Positions 26,006-34,878 of a stretch of 64,000 nucleotides of DNA are shown here, piece by piece. The translations under genes were made by a program, and so were the position numbers. The notes beneath the pieces are model-generated. The model worked only from the letters and a program-made list of their open reading frames with translations, searched no databases and had not been told where the DNA came from. Source of the DNA: Halorussus salinisoli (lineage in GTDB: Archaea; Halobacteriota; Halobacteria; Halobacteriales; Haladaptataceae); assembly GCA_005239435.1 (NCBI GenBank), contig ML241305.1:767289-831288 (forward strand), in the 5' to 3' direction. Position 1 is the first letter of the stretch. Each line of letters opens with the position of its first letter.

Positions 26006-28921
26006 TCAGTCGTCGCTCTGGGCCTGTCGGGCGTCGACGTGTTCCGAGAGGTTCGTCGGCGGCTTTTTCTCGCCGAGGAACTCCCGTCTGCGCTCGTCGC
26101 TGCCGAACTCCTCTTCGAGGACGCGGTCGGCGATTTGCTCGACGTCGATGTCGCTCTCCTCGTTCGAGGAGACCTTCACGGGACTCGTGCCGTCCTCGCC
26201 GAACTCGAACTGGACGATGGTGTCGGAGGTGTCCCGAACCGTGCCGTCGTACTGGGTTTCGAGTTCGGAGAGCGCGTTGATGAGACGCCGCTGGAGGTAG
26301 CCGGACTTGGAGGTACGAACTGCGGTGTCCACCAGTCCTTCGCGGCCACCCATCGCGTGGAAGAAGAACTCCCGGGGGTCGAGACCGCCCGTGTAGGAGT
26401 GTTCCACGAAGCCGTGAGCCTCGGCCGAGAGGTCGTTGGGCTTGTAGTGACTGAGAGTGCGGTCCTCGTATCCGCGGTTGATTCGCTCACCGCGGACTGC
26501 CTGCTGGCCGACCGCACCGGCCATCTGGGTCAGGTTGAGCATCGACCCACGCGCGCCGGACTCGGCCATGACCACGGCCGGGTTGTCGTCGGCGAAGTGT
26601 TCCTCGGCGATGTCACCCGCGGAGTCGCGGGCCTTGCCGAGCGTCTGCATGATCTTCATCTCCAGGGTCTCGTCCACGGTCCGGCCGGGCAGGGATTCGA
26701 GGTCGCCGTTCTCGTATGTCTCGATGAGTTCCTCCACCCGGTCGTAGGCGTTGTCGATGGCCTCGTCGATGCGGTTCTGGGCTTCCGCCGGAATCGACTC
26801 GTCGTCGATACCGATGGAGAACCCGAAGTGCATGATGGAGCGCATCGCCAGCGCGGCCACCTCGTTGATGAAGATGCGCGAGCGAGTGTTGCCGTACACC
26901 TTCGTGATGGTGTCGACGATCTGGCCGCCGAACTCGCCGACCTCGTCCTCGGCGATAGTGCCTTCCACGAGTTGGCCGTCCTCGACGATTACGTCGTCGC
27001 CGACCGTGCCGGTGAACTCGAGGTTGAGGTCGCTCGGAAGCAGTTCCGAGAAGATGTCTCGGCCGGTCCAGTAGGGTTCGCCGTCGTCGTCGGTGCCCGA
27101 CGGGTCGGGCAGTTCGTCGATGCGAGTCGCCCGCAGGAGGTCGAGCGCCTGCGTCTCGTTGAAGTGCGGGTTCTCGTTGGTCAGCAGGTACATCCCGGAG
27201 ATGTGGTCCTGAATCGCACCGATGATGTTCTCACCGAAGCGCGGCGACAGGATTTGTTCCTGCACGCGCATGAGGACGCGCGCTTCCGCACGGGCCTCCT
27301 CGTTCTGGAGGGCGTGCATGTTCATCTCGTCGCCGTCGAAGTCGGCGTTGTACGGCGGACAGACCACGGTGTTCAGCCGGAACGTCTTGTACGGCATCAC
27401 GACCACTTCGTGGGCCATGATGGACATCCGGTGGAGCGACGGCTGGCGGTTGAAGATGACGATGTCGCCGTCGACCATGTGGCGGTTGACCTCCCATCCG
27501 GCCTCGACCTTGGTCGAGAGTTCCTCGCAGTTCTTCTCGGTCACCTTGAGGCGGCGGCCGTCGGGACGCTTGACGTAGTTCGCGCCCGGATGACCTTCGG
27601 GACCGTTAGCGACGTAGCGTCGGGCCTCCTCTTTGTTCCGTTCGGTGACGTTCATCGTCTGGGTCATCTCGCGGGCCACGCGCTCGGGGACGCCGACCTC
27701 GTTGAGCGAGAGCGTCGGGTCGGGCGAGATGACGGTCCGCGCCGAGAAGTTGACGCGCTTGCCGGACAGCGAACCGCGGAAGCGACCTTCCTTGCCCTTC
27801 AGGCGCTGGCTGAGGGTCTTGAGCGGTCGCCCCGACCGGTGTCGGGCGGGCGGCGTGCCCGAGATTTCGTTGTCCATGAAGGTGGTGACGTGGTACTGGA
27901 GCAGTTCCCAGAGGTCCTCGATGATGAGTTGCGGGGCACCCGCCTCGCGGTTCTCCATGAACCGCTGGTTGATGCGGATGATGTCCACCAGTTTGTGAGT
28001 CAGGTCGTCCTCGGAGCGCTGGCCGTTGTCCAGCGTAATCGAGGGCCGGGCCGTCACCGGCGGTACCGGCAGGACCGTGAGAATCATCCACTCCGGTCGG
28101 GAGCGGTCGGCGTTGATGCCAAGCGTGGCCACGTCCTGGTCCGGGATGTCCTCGAACCAGTCGCGGATGTCGCTGGGCATCAGTTTGTTCATGTCCTCTT
28201 CGGTGAGGTCGATGTCGAGGGCCTTCTCGATGGCCTTCCGGTCGTCCTCTCGGGGCCGGAACTCGCCCGACATGATGTCGTTGATGCGTGAGAGGTCGAT
28301 GTCGGTCATGTCCGAGAGTTCCTGGGGAGCGACCGGTTCGCGGTCCTCCTCCTCGTCGCCCTGCATCGCGGACGCGATCTGCTCGGAGTACTCGCTGGTG
28401 AGCACCTGCTGGACCTCGTAGTAGGTCGTGGGCTTCTCGTGGTTGATGTCGTACTGAATCTCGCCGCAGTAGGGACATCGGTCCTTCTTGCGGGCCTCCC
28501 GGATGGCGGCCTTGGTCACGTCGTTGACGTCGTTGCCAAGTTCCTTGGTCCGGGTCAGTTTGGACTCGTACTTCTCCTTCTCGTCGTCGGTCAGCAGGAG
28601 GCGCGAGCAGTTCCGGCAGGTCCCCCGAAGGAGTCGCCGGATGAGCTTCGTGAACCCGACGTGGATGACGGGCGCGGCGAGTTCGATGTGGCCGAAGTGG
28701 CCGTTACACGACCCGGAGTGCTTGCCGCAGGTCTTGCATTCGAGTCCGGGGTCGATGACGCCCAGTCGCGGGTCCATCAGCCCCATGTCGATGGGGAAGC
28801 CGTCGTCGTCGTAGGTGTCGGCGGTGATGATTTTCGTCGCCGACATCTCTCGGTACTCCTCGGGGTCCATCAGCCCGAAGCTGATTTCGCCGATTTCCTT
28901 GGGTGTTTGTCCTGTTGACAT
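26006..28921 (-). CDS. rpoA1: DNA-directed RNA polymerase subunit A'
   Basis: A 971-residue N-terminal portion of the largest subunit. It contains N-terminal zinc ligands (CKTCGKHSGSCNGHFGHI and further CRNC/CPYC pairs), and the absolutely conserved catalytic loop NADFDGDEMN with D527, D529 and D531 holding the catalytic magnesium. The bridge-helix region is seen at PAVVMAESGARGSMLNLTQM. The length is typical for the family. It is preceded by rpoB' with a 3-bp gap. Confidence 0.98.
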   Translation of the reverse strand: MSTGQTPKEIGEISFGLMDPEEYREMSATKIITADTYDDDGFPIDMGLMDPRLGVIDPGLECKTCGKHSGSCNGHFGHIELAAPVIHVGFTKLIRRLLRGTCRNCSRLLLTDDEKEKYESKLTRTKELGNDVNDVTKAAIREARKKDRCPYCGEIQYDINHEKPTTYYEVQQVLTSEYSEQIASAMQGDEEEDREPVAPQELSDMTDIDLSRINDIMSGEFRPREDDRKAIEKALDIDLTEEDMNKLMPSDIRDWFEDIPDQDVATLGINADRSRPEWMILTVLPVPPVTARPSITLDNGQRSEDDLTHKLVDIIRINQRFMENREAGAPQLIIEDLWELLQYHVTTFMDNEISGTPPARHRSGRPLKTLSQRLKGKEGRFRGSLSGKRVNFSARTVISPDPTLSLNEVGVPERVAREMTQTMNVTERNKEEARRYVANGPEGHPGANYVKRPDGRRLKVTEKNCEELSTKVEAGWEVNRHMVDGDIVIFNRQPSLHRMSIMAHEVVVMPYKTFRLNTVVCPPYNADFDGDEMNMHALQNEEARAEARVLMRVQEQILSPRFGENIIGAIQDHISGMYLLTNENPHFNETQALDLLRATRIDELPDPSGTDDDGEPYWTGRDIFSELLPSDLNLEFTGTVGDDVIVEDGQLVEGTIAEDEVGEFGGQIVDTITKVYGNTRSRIFINEVAALAMRSIMHFGFSIGIDDESIPAEAQNRIDEAIDNAYDRVEELIETYENGDLESLPGRTVDETLEMKIMQTLGKARDSAGDIAEEHFADDNPAVVMAESGARGSMLNLTQMAGAVGQQAVRGERINRGYEDRTLSHYKPNDLSAEAHGFVEHSYTGGLDPREFFFHAMGGREGLVDTAVRTSKSGYLQRRLINALSELETQYDGTVRDTSDTIVQFEFGEDGTSPVKVSSNEESDIDVEQIADRVLEEEFGSDERRREFLGEKKPPTNLSEHVDARQAQSDD

Positions 28922-28924
28922 GGT

Positions 28925-30751
28925 TTAGACAGCGTCTTCGAGTTCGAGTCGCGGTGCGATGCCGAGCGCCTTCATCTCGTCGAGCAGGAGCTTGAACGCG
29001 TAGGACATCTCGATTTCGTGGATGTCGGTCTCCTCGTCGCAGTTCGGACAGTAGACGCGGTTCTGTTCGACGTTCTCGACCGCACTCATTCCACAGTTAG
29101 CACAGACGTAGATCCACTCGCGGTCGGATTCGTCCAGCAGTCGCTCCTTCAGGGTCAGGGCGGCACCGTGTCCGATGAGAACGTCGCGCTCCATCTCGCC
29201 GACGCGCAGACCTCCTTCGCGGGCGCGCCCTTCCGTTGGCTGGCGCGTGAGCACCTGCACCGGCCCGCGCGAGCGGGCGTGGAGCTTGTTCGACACCATG
29301 TGGTAGAGCTTCTGGTAGAAAATCGTGCCGATGAAAATCTCGGCCTCGATCTTCTCCCCGGTGATGCCGGAGTACATGATCTCCTTGCCGGAGGACTTGA
29401 AGCCCTGTTCTTCGAGTCCACCGCGGAGTTCCTCTTCGTCCTCGCCGGTGAACGGCGTCCCGTCCACGCGGCGACCTTCGAGCGCGCCGACCTTCCCGCC
29501 GATCATCTCCAGCACGTGGCCGACCGTCATCCGGGACGGCAGGGCGTGCGGGTTGATGATGAGGTCGGGCACGACGCCCTCCTCGGTGAACGGCATGTCC
29601 TCCTGGGGAGCGATGTGGCCGACGACGCCCTTCTGACCGTGCCGGGACGCGAACTTGTCGCCGAGTTCCGGGATGCGCTCGTCGCGCACCGAGACCTTCG
29701 AGAGCTTCGAGCCGTCCTCGCCCTCCATCAGGGTCACGGTGTCCACGACGCCGGACTCGCCCGAGCGCATGGTGACGGAGGTCTCCCGGCGCTTCTGCGG
29801 GGAGAGACCGCCCATGTCGTCCGGCTCTTCGAGGAACCGCGGCGGACTGGTCTTGCCGAGCAGGACGCTGTTCTCGTCCACCCGTGTCTCGGGGTTGACG
29901 AGGCCGTCCTCGTCGAGGTGGGTGTAGGCGTCTTCACCGCGTGCGCCGCGCACGTCGTCGCTCGGAATCTCGAATCGGTCCTCCTGTCCGCCGGGGTAGC
30001 GTCGCTCCTCGCCCTCGTAGGTCCGGAAGAAGTGCGAGCGAGCCAGCGCGCGGTCTACGGACCCGCCGTTCAGGACCAGCGCGTCCTCGATGTTGAACCC
30101 TTCGTAGGACATGACCGCGACCGTGAAGTTCTGGGCGGCAGGTCGCTCGTCGTAGCCGATCTGCTCGGTGGTCTGGGTCTTGACCATCGAGAGCTGTGGG
30201 TAGTGGAGGAGGTGCTGGCGCGTGTCGGGCCGGATGCGGTAGTTCGCCGCCGGGAGCCCGAGCGACTGCTTGATCATCCCCGACCCCATCGTAATCCGCG
30301 GTGAAGCGTTGTGTTCGGGGTACGGGACCATGCCCGCACCGATGCCGAAGATGAGTTGCGGGTCGACCTCGAGGTGGGTGTGGTCCTCGGTGAGGTGTTC
30401 CTCGTCCACCGCGACGTAGATGTCTTCTTCCTCCTCGGCGTCGATGAACTCGACCTTGCCGCGCTCGACGAGGTCCTCGAAGTCGAGGTCGCCGTTCTTG
30501 AGCGCCTCGACCTCCTCGTCGGTCGCGAGGGGTTCGCCGTCCTCGATGACCAGCAAGGGTCGGCGAGCGCGCCCCGCGTCGGCGTTGATGATGACTTCGC
30601 GGGTCCGCTCCTTGATGGAGACGTTGACCATCTCGCTCACGTCGCCGCGGCGGCGGGCGTGGCGGACCTGTTCTGCGAGCTGTTCCGGGTCGGGATGGGT
30701 CCCGACCAGACTACCGTTCACGTATACTTTCGCTTCTCGTCCCTGACTCAT
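28925..30751 (-). CDS. rpoB1: DNA-directed RNA polymerase subunit B'
   Basis: A 608-residue C-terminal half of the second-largest subunit, starting [13 protein letters not shown]. Signatures include [53 protein letters not shown] and a C-terminal zinc site (CANCGMSA...CPNCDEE). The frame is open 20 codons further upstream but there overlaps rpoB''. The B subunit is split into B' and B'' in haloarchaea. Confidence 0.97.
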   Translation of the reverse strand: MSQGREAKVYVNGSLVGTHPDPEQLAEQVRHARRRGDVSEMVNVSIKERTREVIINADAGRARRPLLVIEDGEPLATDEEVEALKNGDLDFEDLVERGKVEFIDAEEEEDIYVAVDEEHLTEDHTHLEVDPQLIFGIGAGMVPYPEHNASPRITMGSGMIKQSLGLPAANYRIRPDTRQHLLHYPQLSMVKTQTTEQIGYDERPAAQNFTVAVMSYEGFNIEDALVLNGGSVDRALARSHFFRTYEGEERRYPGGQEDRFEIPSDDVRGARGEDAYTHLDEDGLVNPETRVDENSVLLGKTSPPRFLEEPDDMGGLSPQKRRETSVTMRSGESGVVDTVTLMEGEDGSKLSKVSVRDERIPELGDKFASRHGQKGVVGHIAPQEDMPFTEEGVVPDLIINPHALPSRMTVGHVLEMIGGKVGALEGRRVDGTPFTGEDEEELRGGLEEQGFKSSGKEIMYSGITGEKIEAEIFIGTIFYQKLYHMVSNKLHARSRGPVQVLTRQPTEGRAREGGLRVGEMERDVLIGHGAALTLKERLLDESDREWIYVCANCGMSAVENVEQNRVYCPNCDEETDIHEIEMSYAFKLLLDEMKALGIAPRLELEDAV

Positions 30752-30752
30752 G

Positions 30753-32318
30753 TTAGTCGTCCGCGCTTGCAGTTGGTTCGACGCCTTCGATACCGGGGAT
30801 GCCTTCGACACCCATCGACGCCAGTTCTCGTTTCAGACCCTGTTCGTCGTCGATGTTCTGGGAGAGCTCCATCGCCTGCGCGAAGTTCTTCACCAGCCCA
30901 CAGTTCGGTCCCTCGGGCGTCTCCGAGGGACAGATGCGACCCCACTGGGTCGCGTGCAGGTCTCGTGCCTCGAAGTGAGGCTGGCTCCGCGAGAGCGGCG
31001 AGCGAAGCCGTCGGAGGTGCGAGAGGACACCCATGAAGTCCGTGCGGTCCACCAGTTGGGAGACGCCGGACCGACCGCCGACCCAGTTCCCGGTCGCAAT
31101 CGGGTGTTCGAGTCGCTCGGTCAGCACGTCGGACCGAACCACGGTGTTGACCGAAAGCTGGCGGTTACGCATGTTGGCGCGTTCGAGCTGGTACTTCACG
31201 TCCCGGGCCAGCTTGTTCAGCGCGGTCCGGAACAGGTCCTTCATCAGGTCGCCCGAGACCTTGAGGCGCTTGTTGGCGTAGTGGTCCTTGTCGTCGGGTT
31301 CGCGCCGGTCGAGTGCGAGCTCGAAGCACGCCTCGGCCATCCGGCAGAGGTAGTACGCCTTGTTGATGCGCACGTCCTCCTCCTCGACGCCCTCCTCGTG
31401 GAGGTGCGGCAGGAGGTAGCGGTCGATGACGTAGTTGGCGCGCTTGAGCTGGTAGTTCTTGCCCTGTCCGGAGGCGACGCGCTTGCCGAGTTTCTCGATG
31501 GCTTCCTCCTCGGTCTGGACGTCGGCCTCCTCCAGATTTTCGAGCATGAACTTCACGATTTCCGGGTCGTCCGACACGCGGTGGACGATCTCCTCGTCGG
31601 ATTCCAGCCCGAGCGCCCGGACCAGCGTGACGAAGTTGACGCTCCCCGAGACCGAGGGGAACGACACTTCGAGCAGGCCGTCGCGGGTCCGCTCGGCCAA
31701 CACCAGCGCGCGGTAGCCCCGGCGCTGGCTGAACGTCTTGGCGACCTGAATCTCGTCGCCGTACTTGGTGTCGTACTCCGCGAGGATCTTGTTCGGAGCG
31801 AGGTCCTCGCTCGTCATCAGGACGCGCTCGGAGCCGTTGACGATGAAGTAGCCGCCGGGGTCGGCGGGGTCTTCGCCGATTTCGATGAGTTCCTCGTCGG
31901 AGAAGCCCGCGATGTTACACTTCTCGGAGCCGACCATGATGGGCATCCGGCCCACCTTGGTCTCGGTGGCGTCCACGACGCGTTCGTCCTCGCCCTCGCC
32001 CTTGACGATGGACATCTCCATGAACACGGGCGCGGCGTAGGTGATGTTTCGCAGGCGGGCCTCCTGTGGGTAGAGGAGTTCTTCGCTCCCGTCGGCTTCC
32101 CGCACGCGCGGGGTCACGATTCGGACGTCGCCCAGTTCGACGTGGACCGGTTCCTCGTCTTCCTTGTCACCGATGTCGGTGTCTATCGTTCCTTTTTCGT
32201 TTACGACCTCCTGCATGCCGCGGGTCAGGAAGCTGTTGAACGAGCGGTAGTGGTGTTCGGCGAGCCGTTCCTTCGAGAAGTACTCTCGGGAGATGGCTCG
32301 TCTGTCTTCTCGGTTCAT
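30753..32318 (-). CDS. rpoB2: DNA-directed RNA polymerase subunit B''
   Basis: A 521-residue N-terminal half of the second-largest subunit, from [20 protein letters not shown]. Conserved blocks are [20 protein letters not shown], the [14 protein letters not shown] region, [20 protein letters not shown], and near the C-terminus [20 protein letters not shown] of the fork and rifampicin-pocket region. It is followed by rpoB' one base later and preceded by rpoH. Confidence 0.97.
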   Translation of the reverse strand: MNREDRRAISREYFSKERLAEHHYRSFNSFLTRGMQEVVNEKGTIDTDIGDKEDEEPVHVELGDVRIVTPRVREADGSEELLYPQEARLRNITYAAPVFMEMSIVKGEGEDERVVDATETKVGRMPIMVGSEKCNIAGFSDEELIEIGEDPADPGGYFIVNGSERVLMTSEDLAPNKILAEYDTKYGDEIQVAKTFSQRRGYRALVLAERTRDGLLEVSFPSVSGSVNFVTLVRALGLESDEEIVHRVSDDPEIVKFMLENLEEADVQTEEEAIEKLGKRVASGQGKNYQLKRANYVIDRYLLPHLHEEGVEEEDVRINKAYYLCRMAEACFELALDRREPDDKDHYANKRLKVSGDLMKDLFRTALNKLARDVKYQLERANMRNRQLSVNTVVRSDVLTERLEHPIATGNWVGGRSGVSQLVDRTDFMGVLSHLRRLRSPLSRSQPHFEARDLHATQWGRICPSETPEGPNCGLVKNFAQAMELSQNIDDEQGLKRELASMGVEGIPGIEGVEPTASADD

Positions 32319-32320
32319 TA

Positions 32321-32548
32321 TTATTCAACGACGAGTCGGTATGTTGTCGCGGTGTCTGTCGTTCGGGAATCGCGCACGATCTTGATCACGTCACCGACCT
32401 CCGCGTCGTCGGGCAGTGCGGCGTCGGTGCGTTTGATCTTCGGCAAGTCGGTCGGTTTGATGTCGTACTCCTCCATCACACCGTCTAACTCCTCGTCGTC
32501 GACGATGCTGTGGTCCGGAACCATGTCGTGTTGGCTTACGTCTACCAT
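32321..32548 (-). CDS. rpoH: DNA-directed RNA polymerase subunit H
   Basis: A 75-residue archaeal Rpo5/RpoH, starting [20 protein letters not shown], with the C-terminal [18 protein letters not shown] segment and [10 protein letters not shown]. It sits at the base of the polymerase jaw. It is the first gene of the rpo operon and is followed 2 bp later by rpoB''. A TATA-like TCTTAAATG on the minus strand (32620-32628) lies 72 bp upstream. Confidence 0.96.
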   Translation of the reverse strand: MVDVSQHDMVPDHSIVDDEELDGVMEEYDIKPTDLPKIKRTDAALPDDAEVGDVIKIVRDSRTTDTATTYRLVVE

Positions 32549-32619
32549 GTGTGGTGGGTTGTCTGGCAAGAGGAAGAAATGGCTATCACGAGATACTACA
32601 GGGCAATACACAGGGAGAT

Positions 32620-32628
32620 CATTTAAGA
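32620..32628 (-). promoter_or_regulatory. Likely TATA box of the rpoH-rpoB-rpoA operon
   Basis: TCTTAAATG, 72 bp before the rpoH ATG, is the best TATA-like match in the 298-bp region between rpoH and tRNA-Asp. It implies a leader of about 45 nt. Confidence 0.45.
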
Positions 32629-32805
32629 CTTGCTAAGTAGCCCGCGCACGGCTAGCTGTTCGACCCACCCACGCCGGGACGCGCCGCGGGGGAATGCCCA
32701 CGAGTGTCACCGACTTCGCGGAGGTATAAATCGTTTGGGGCAAGGGCACACGTCGCAGTGACGGAGACATCGGGACACCGTGACGCGGCGGCCCCGTTTG
32801 AGAAG

Positions 32806-32814
32806 CCTTAAGTC
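32806..32814 (+). promoter_or_regulatory. TATA-like box of tRNA-Asp copy 1
   Basis: CCTTAAGTC sits about 37 bp before the tRNA 5' end, in the position and form of a stable-RNA promoter. A second AT-rich block, GTATAAATC, lies at about 32724. Confidence 0.45.
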
Positions 32815-32846
32815 GAACCGGGGACAACGATGGAATGCACTCGGAA

Positions 32847-32919
32847 GCCCGGGTGGTGTAGTGGCCCATCATACGACCCTGTCACGGTCGTGACGCGGGT
32901 TCAAATCCCGCCTCGGGCG
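32847..32919 (+). tRNA. tRNA-Asp (anticodon GTC), copy 1
   Basis: A 73-nt cloverleaf: GCCCGGG acceptor pairs with CTCGGGC, the anticodon loop CTGTCAC carries GTC, the T-arm is GCGGG-TTCAAAT-CCCGC, and the discriminator is G. It is identical to the copy at 33546. The 20-plus bases upstream (AACGATGGAATGCACTCGGAA) are also shared, so the locus arose by duplication. Confidence 0.96.
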
Positions 32920-32949
32920 TTTTCTCCGAAGACTAAACCGACGAGCGAG
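32898..32949 (+). repeat. 52-bp direct repeat spanning the tRNA-Asp 3' end, copy 1
   Basis: Starts in the T-arm of tRNA-Asp copy 1 and runs 30 bp past the tRNA. It is identical over 52 bp to 33763-33814. The two copies bracket the endonuclease remnant and the second tRNA-Asp, like attachment-site duplications. Confidence 0.85.
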
Positions 32950-33023
32950 GAGCGTAGCAACGAGCGAACCCTCGCGTCGGCGAGCTATCCTTTAGATACG
33001 ATGACGGCACACCCCGTTACGCC

Positions 33024-33438
33024 ATGAACACGTCGCGGAAGGGAGACGAGACCGAAGCAACGATTCTCAGTCGACTGATGGCGGTCGGCGTCTCGGTCTC
33101 GGTTCGGGGATGGCGACCGATACGACCTCGTCGCCGACGACGGAGATCGACGTTACCGCGTCCAGTGTAAAACCGGAAGTTGGGTCAACGGCACAGTCCG
33201 ATTCAATCTCTACACGTCGACGGTGAGCTCGGACGGTCGCGTCGATTCGGACCACACGCCGGACGAAATCGATTCGTACGCGGTGTACTCGTCGGACACC
33301 GATTCGGTGTACTGGATACCCATCGAAGCGACCGGACACGGAGAAATGCGACTCCGAGTCGAGGTCCCACGTCCGAAAGCTCCAGAGTCGAAGATAAACT
33401 GGGCGAGCGGGTACGCGATAGCGGAACAGTTCGAGTAG
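33024..33438 (+). pseudogene. Frameshifted PD-(D/E)XK endonuclease (group I intron endonuclease-like)
   Basis: The N-terminus MNTSRKGDETEATILSRLMA is in one frame. From about 33106 the continuation is in another: GDGDRYDLVADDGDRRYRVQ, then CKTG, YWIPIEATGH, and a C-terminus INWASGYAIAEQFE. The nuclease core D...QCK (RYDLV, RVQCKTG) is recognisable, matching small haloarchaeal endonucleases of the PD-(D/E)XK superfamily. A single indel near 33100-33106 breaks the frame, so it is probably inactive. It lies between two tRNA-Asp copies within a repeat-flanked block. Confidence 0.75.
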
Positions 33439-33545
33439 CTCTGCGGGGTGTTTTTTACTACTCTCTGCACGGCATTTTCTACCAATGGGCGACCAAACCG
33501 ACACCCATTAATAATCGCGGCGGGAACGATGGAATGCACTCGGAA

Positions 33546-33618
33546 GCCCGGGTGGTGTAGTGGCCCATCATACGACCCTGTCACGGTCGTGACGCGGGTT
33601 CAAATCCCGCCTCGGGCG
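33546..33618 (+). tRNA. tRNA-Asp (anticodon GTC), copy 2
   Basis: A 73-nt gene identical to tRNA-Asp copy 1, with the same 5' flank. It is preceded by AT-rich sequence (CCCATTAATAATCG, about 33510-33523) that may serve as promoter. Downstream bases GAGCGAGGAGCGTAGCGACG parallel those after copy 1. Confidence 0.96.
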
Positions 33619-33762
33619 TACTTTTACCGACGCCAACTCGTGAGCGAGGAGCGTAGCGACGAGCGAACACTGGCGTCGGCGAAACGACTTCGAACGGAGT
33701 TGAACCCTGTCAGTCGCACGCCCGGAACGGCCGAAGGCCGCACGCCCGGACCGTCTGACTCC

Positions 33763-33814
33763 GGTTCAAATCCCGCCTCGGGCGTTTTCTCCGAAGACTA
33801 AACCGACGAGCGAG
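33763..33814 (+). repeat. 52-bp tRNA-Asp 3' fragment, third copy
   Basis: The last 22 bases of tRNA-Asp plus 30 bp of its downstream flank, identical to 32898-32949, with no 5' half of a tRNA. It marks the right edge of the duplicated or integrated block, like the displaced att copy of a tRNA-integrating element. Confidence 0.85.
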
Positions 33815-33858
33815 TAGTCCCCCGAAAACGTAACTCCCAGTCGCTCGTTTGTCGTCGC

Positions 33859-34032
33859 ATGACCAGTGAAGGCTCCGACGAGAGCGACAGTTTTCTGCAC
33901 GAGGAGCTAATTCCGGTCCTTCTCATCGTCGGCATCCTACTGTTTCTCTTCCCCGAACCAGTCACCTCGACGCTCGGAGTCGTCCTCGTGAGCCTCGGCG
34001 TCGGACTGTGGGTGTGGGACCTCGTGCGGTGA
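33859..34032 (+). CDS. Small membrane protein
   Basis: A 57-residue protein, MTSEGSDESDSFLHEELIPV onward, with an acidic N-terminus, one or two hydrophobic segments (about residues 17-55) and the ending VWDLVR. ATG at 33859. It lies between the tRNA-Asp block and the convergent crcB pair. No family recognised. Confidence 0.5.
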   Translation: MTSEGSDESDSFLHEELIPVLLIVGILLFLFPEPVTSTLGVVLVSLGVGLWVWDLVR

Positions 34033-34043
34033 ACCGTCGCAAA

Positions 34044-34394
34044 TCAGCGAAGCATCGTCGTCAGCCAACCACCGAATCCGACCGCGAGGAGCGCGCCGAC
34101 CAGATTCAGCGCCGCGTTGCCGATTGCCTCCTGTCGTGCACCGCTCTCGTACAGTTCCACCGTCTCGACCGCGAAGCTGGAGAACGTCGTGAACGCGCCG
34201 CAGAAGCCAGTTCCGAACAGAGTCAGCAGAGCGGCATCCGCGGCGAGTCCGGCGGTTAGCGCGCCGAGCGCGAAACTTCCGAGGACGTTCACCGCGAGCG
34301 TGTCGCGCTGGCGGTCGGGTATCCACGACCCGACCGCGAACCGCGAGAGCGCGCCGAGGACGCCGCCCGAACCGACCAGCAGGAAGGGGTTCAT
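34044..34394 (-). CDS. crcB1: Fluoride exporter CrcB/Fluc, subunit 1
   Basis: A 116-residue four-TM protein starting MNPFLLVGSGGVLGALSRF. The conserved N-V-x-G-S motif (LAVNVLGSFALG) and the phenylalanine-box segment GTGFCGAFTTFSSF are present. Flucs are dual-topology dimeric fluoride channels. The ATG overlaps the stop of the second crcB (ATGA). Paired paralogues of this kind usually form an antiparallel heterodimer. Confidence 0.9.
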   Translation of the reverse strand: MNPFLLVGSGGVLGALSRFAVGSWIPDRQRDTLAVNVLGSFALGALTAGLAADAALLTLFGTGFCGAFTTFSSFAVETVELYESGARQEAIGNAALNLVGALLAVGFGGWLTTMLR

Positions 34395-34822
34395 CCGGCC
34401 GCCTCCTGACCCGCGAGCGAGCGAACCGCGAAGCGACCCGCCAGTACGGCCGCGAATCCGAGCGCGTAGTTCGCACCCACGTTGACGACCGCGAGCGTCG
34501 GCGAGAGCGCACTCGTCTGAAGCGCGAAGGTGCTGTAGGTCGTGAAAGACGAGAGGAAGCCGGTTCCGAGGACGAGTCGGGTCTCGGCACCGAGCCGACC
34601 CGCCAACTTCGCCTCGTAGAGCAAGACGCCGAGCGCGAAGCTTCCCCCGACGTTGACCGCGAGCGTGCCCCACGGGAAGCCGCCGGGGAGCGCCACGGCC
34701 ACGACGTGCCGGAGGACGGCTCCGGCGAACCCGCCGACGGCGACGAGCAGAAGGGGTTCGAGCCGTTCGAGCCAGCGAGAGCCTGCTTCTTCGGTCGTCG
34801 AGCGAGCGTCGGTCTCCGACAT
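34391..34822 (-). CDS. crcB2: Fluoride exporter CrcB/Fluc, subunit 2
   Basis: A 143-residue paralogue with a 20-residue soluble N-terminal extension (MSETDARSTTEEAGSRWLER). It has LAVNVGGSFALG and GTGFLSSFTTYSTF, the same fluoride-channel motifs as its partner. The gene lies 56 bp downstream of the HerA-like ATPase on the same strand and overlaps crcB1. No fluoride riboswitch motif was seen upstream, where there is little room. Confidence 0.9.
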   Translation of the reverse strand: MSETDARSTTEEAGSRWLERLEPLLLVAVGGFAGAVLRHVVAVALPGGFPWGTLAVNVGGSFALGVLLYEAKLAGRLGAETRLVLGTGFLSSFTTYSTFALQTSALSPTLAVVNVGANYALGFAAVLAGRFAVRSLAGQEAAG

Positions 34823-34878
34823 TCGTTACTCGTCGGAGACCAGCGCGGCGACGGCCAAACGGGTTTCGGAGTGAGTCT

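Noticed and set aside
24179..28291. Plus-strand open frame of 1370 codons across the rpoA genes
   Set aside because: Antisense shadow of rpoA'', rpoA' and nusA; no protein motifs.
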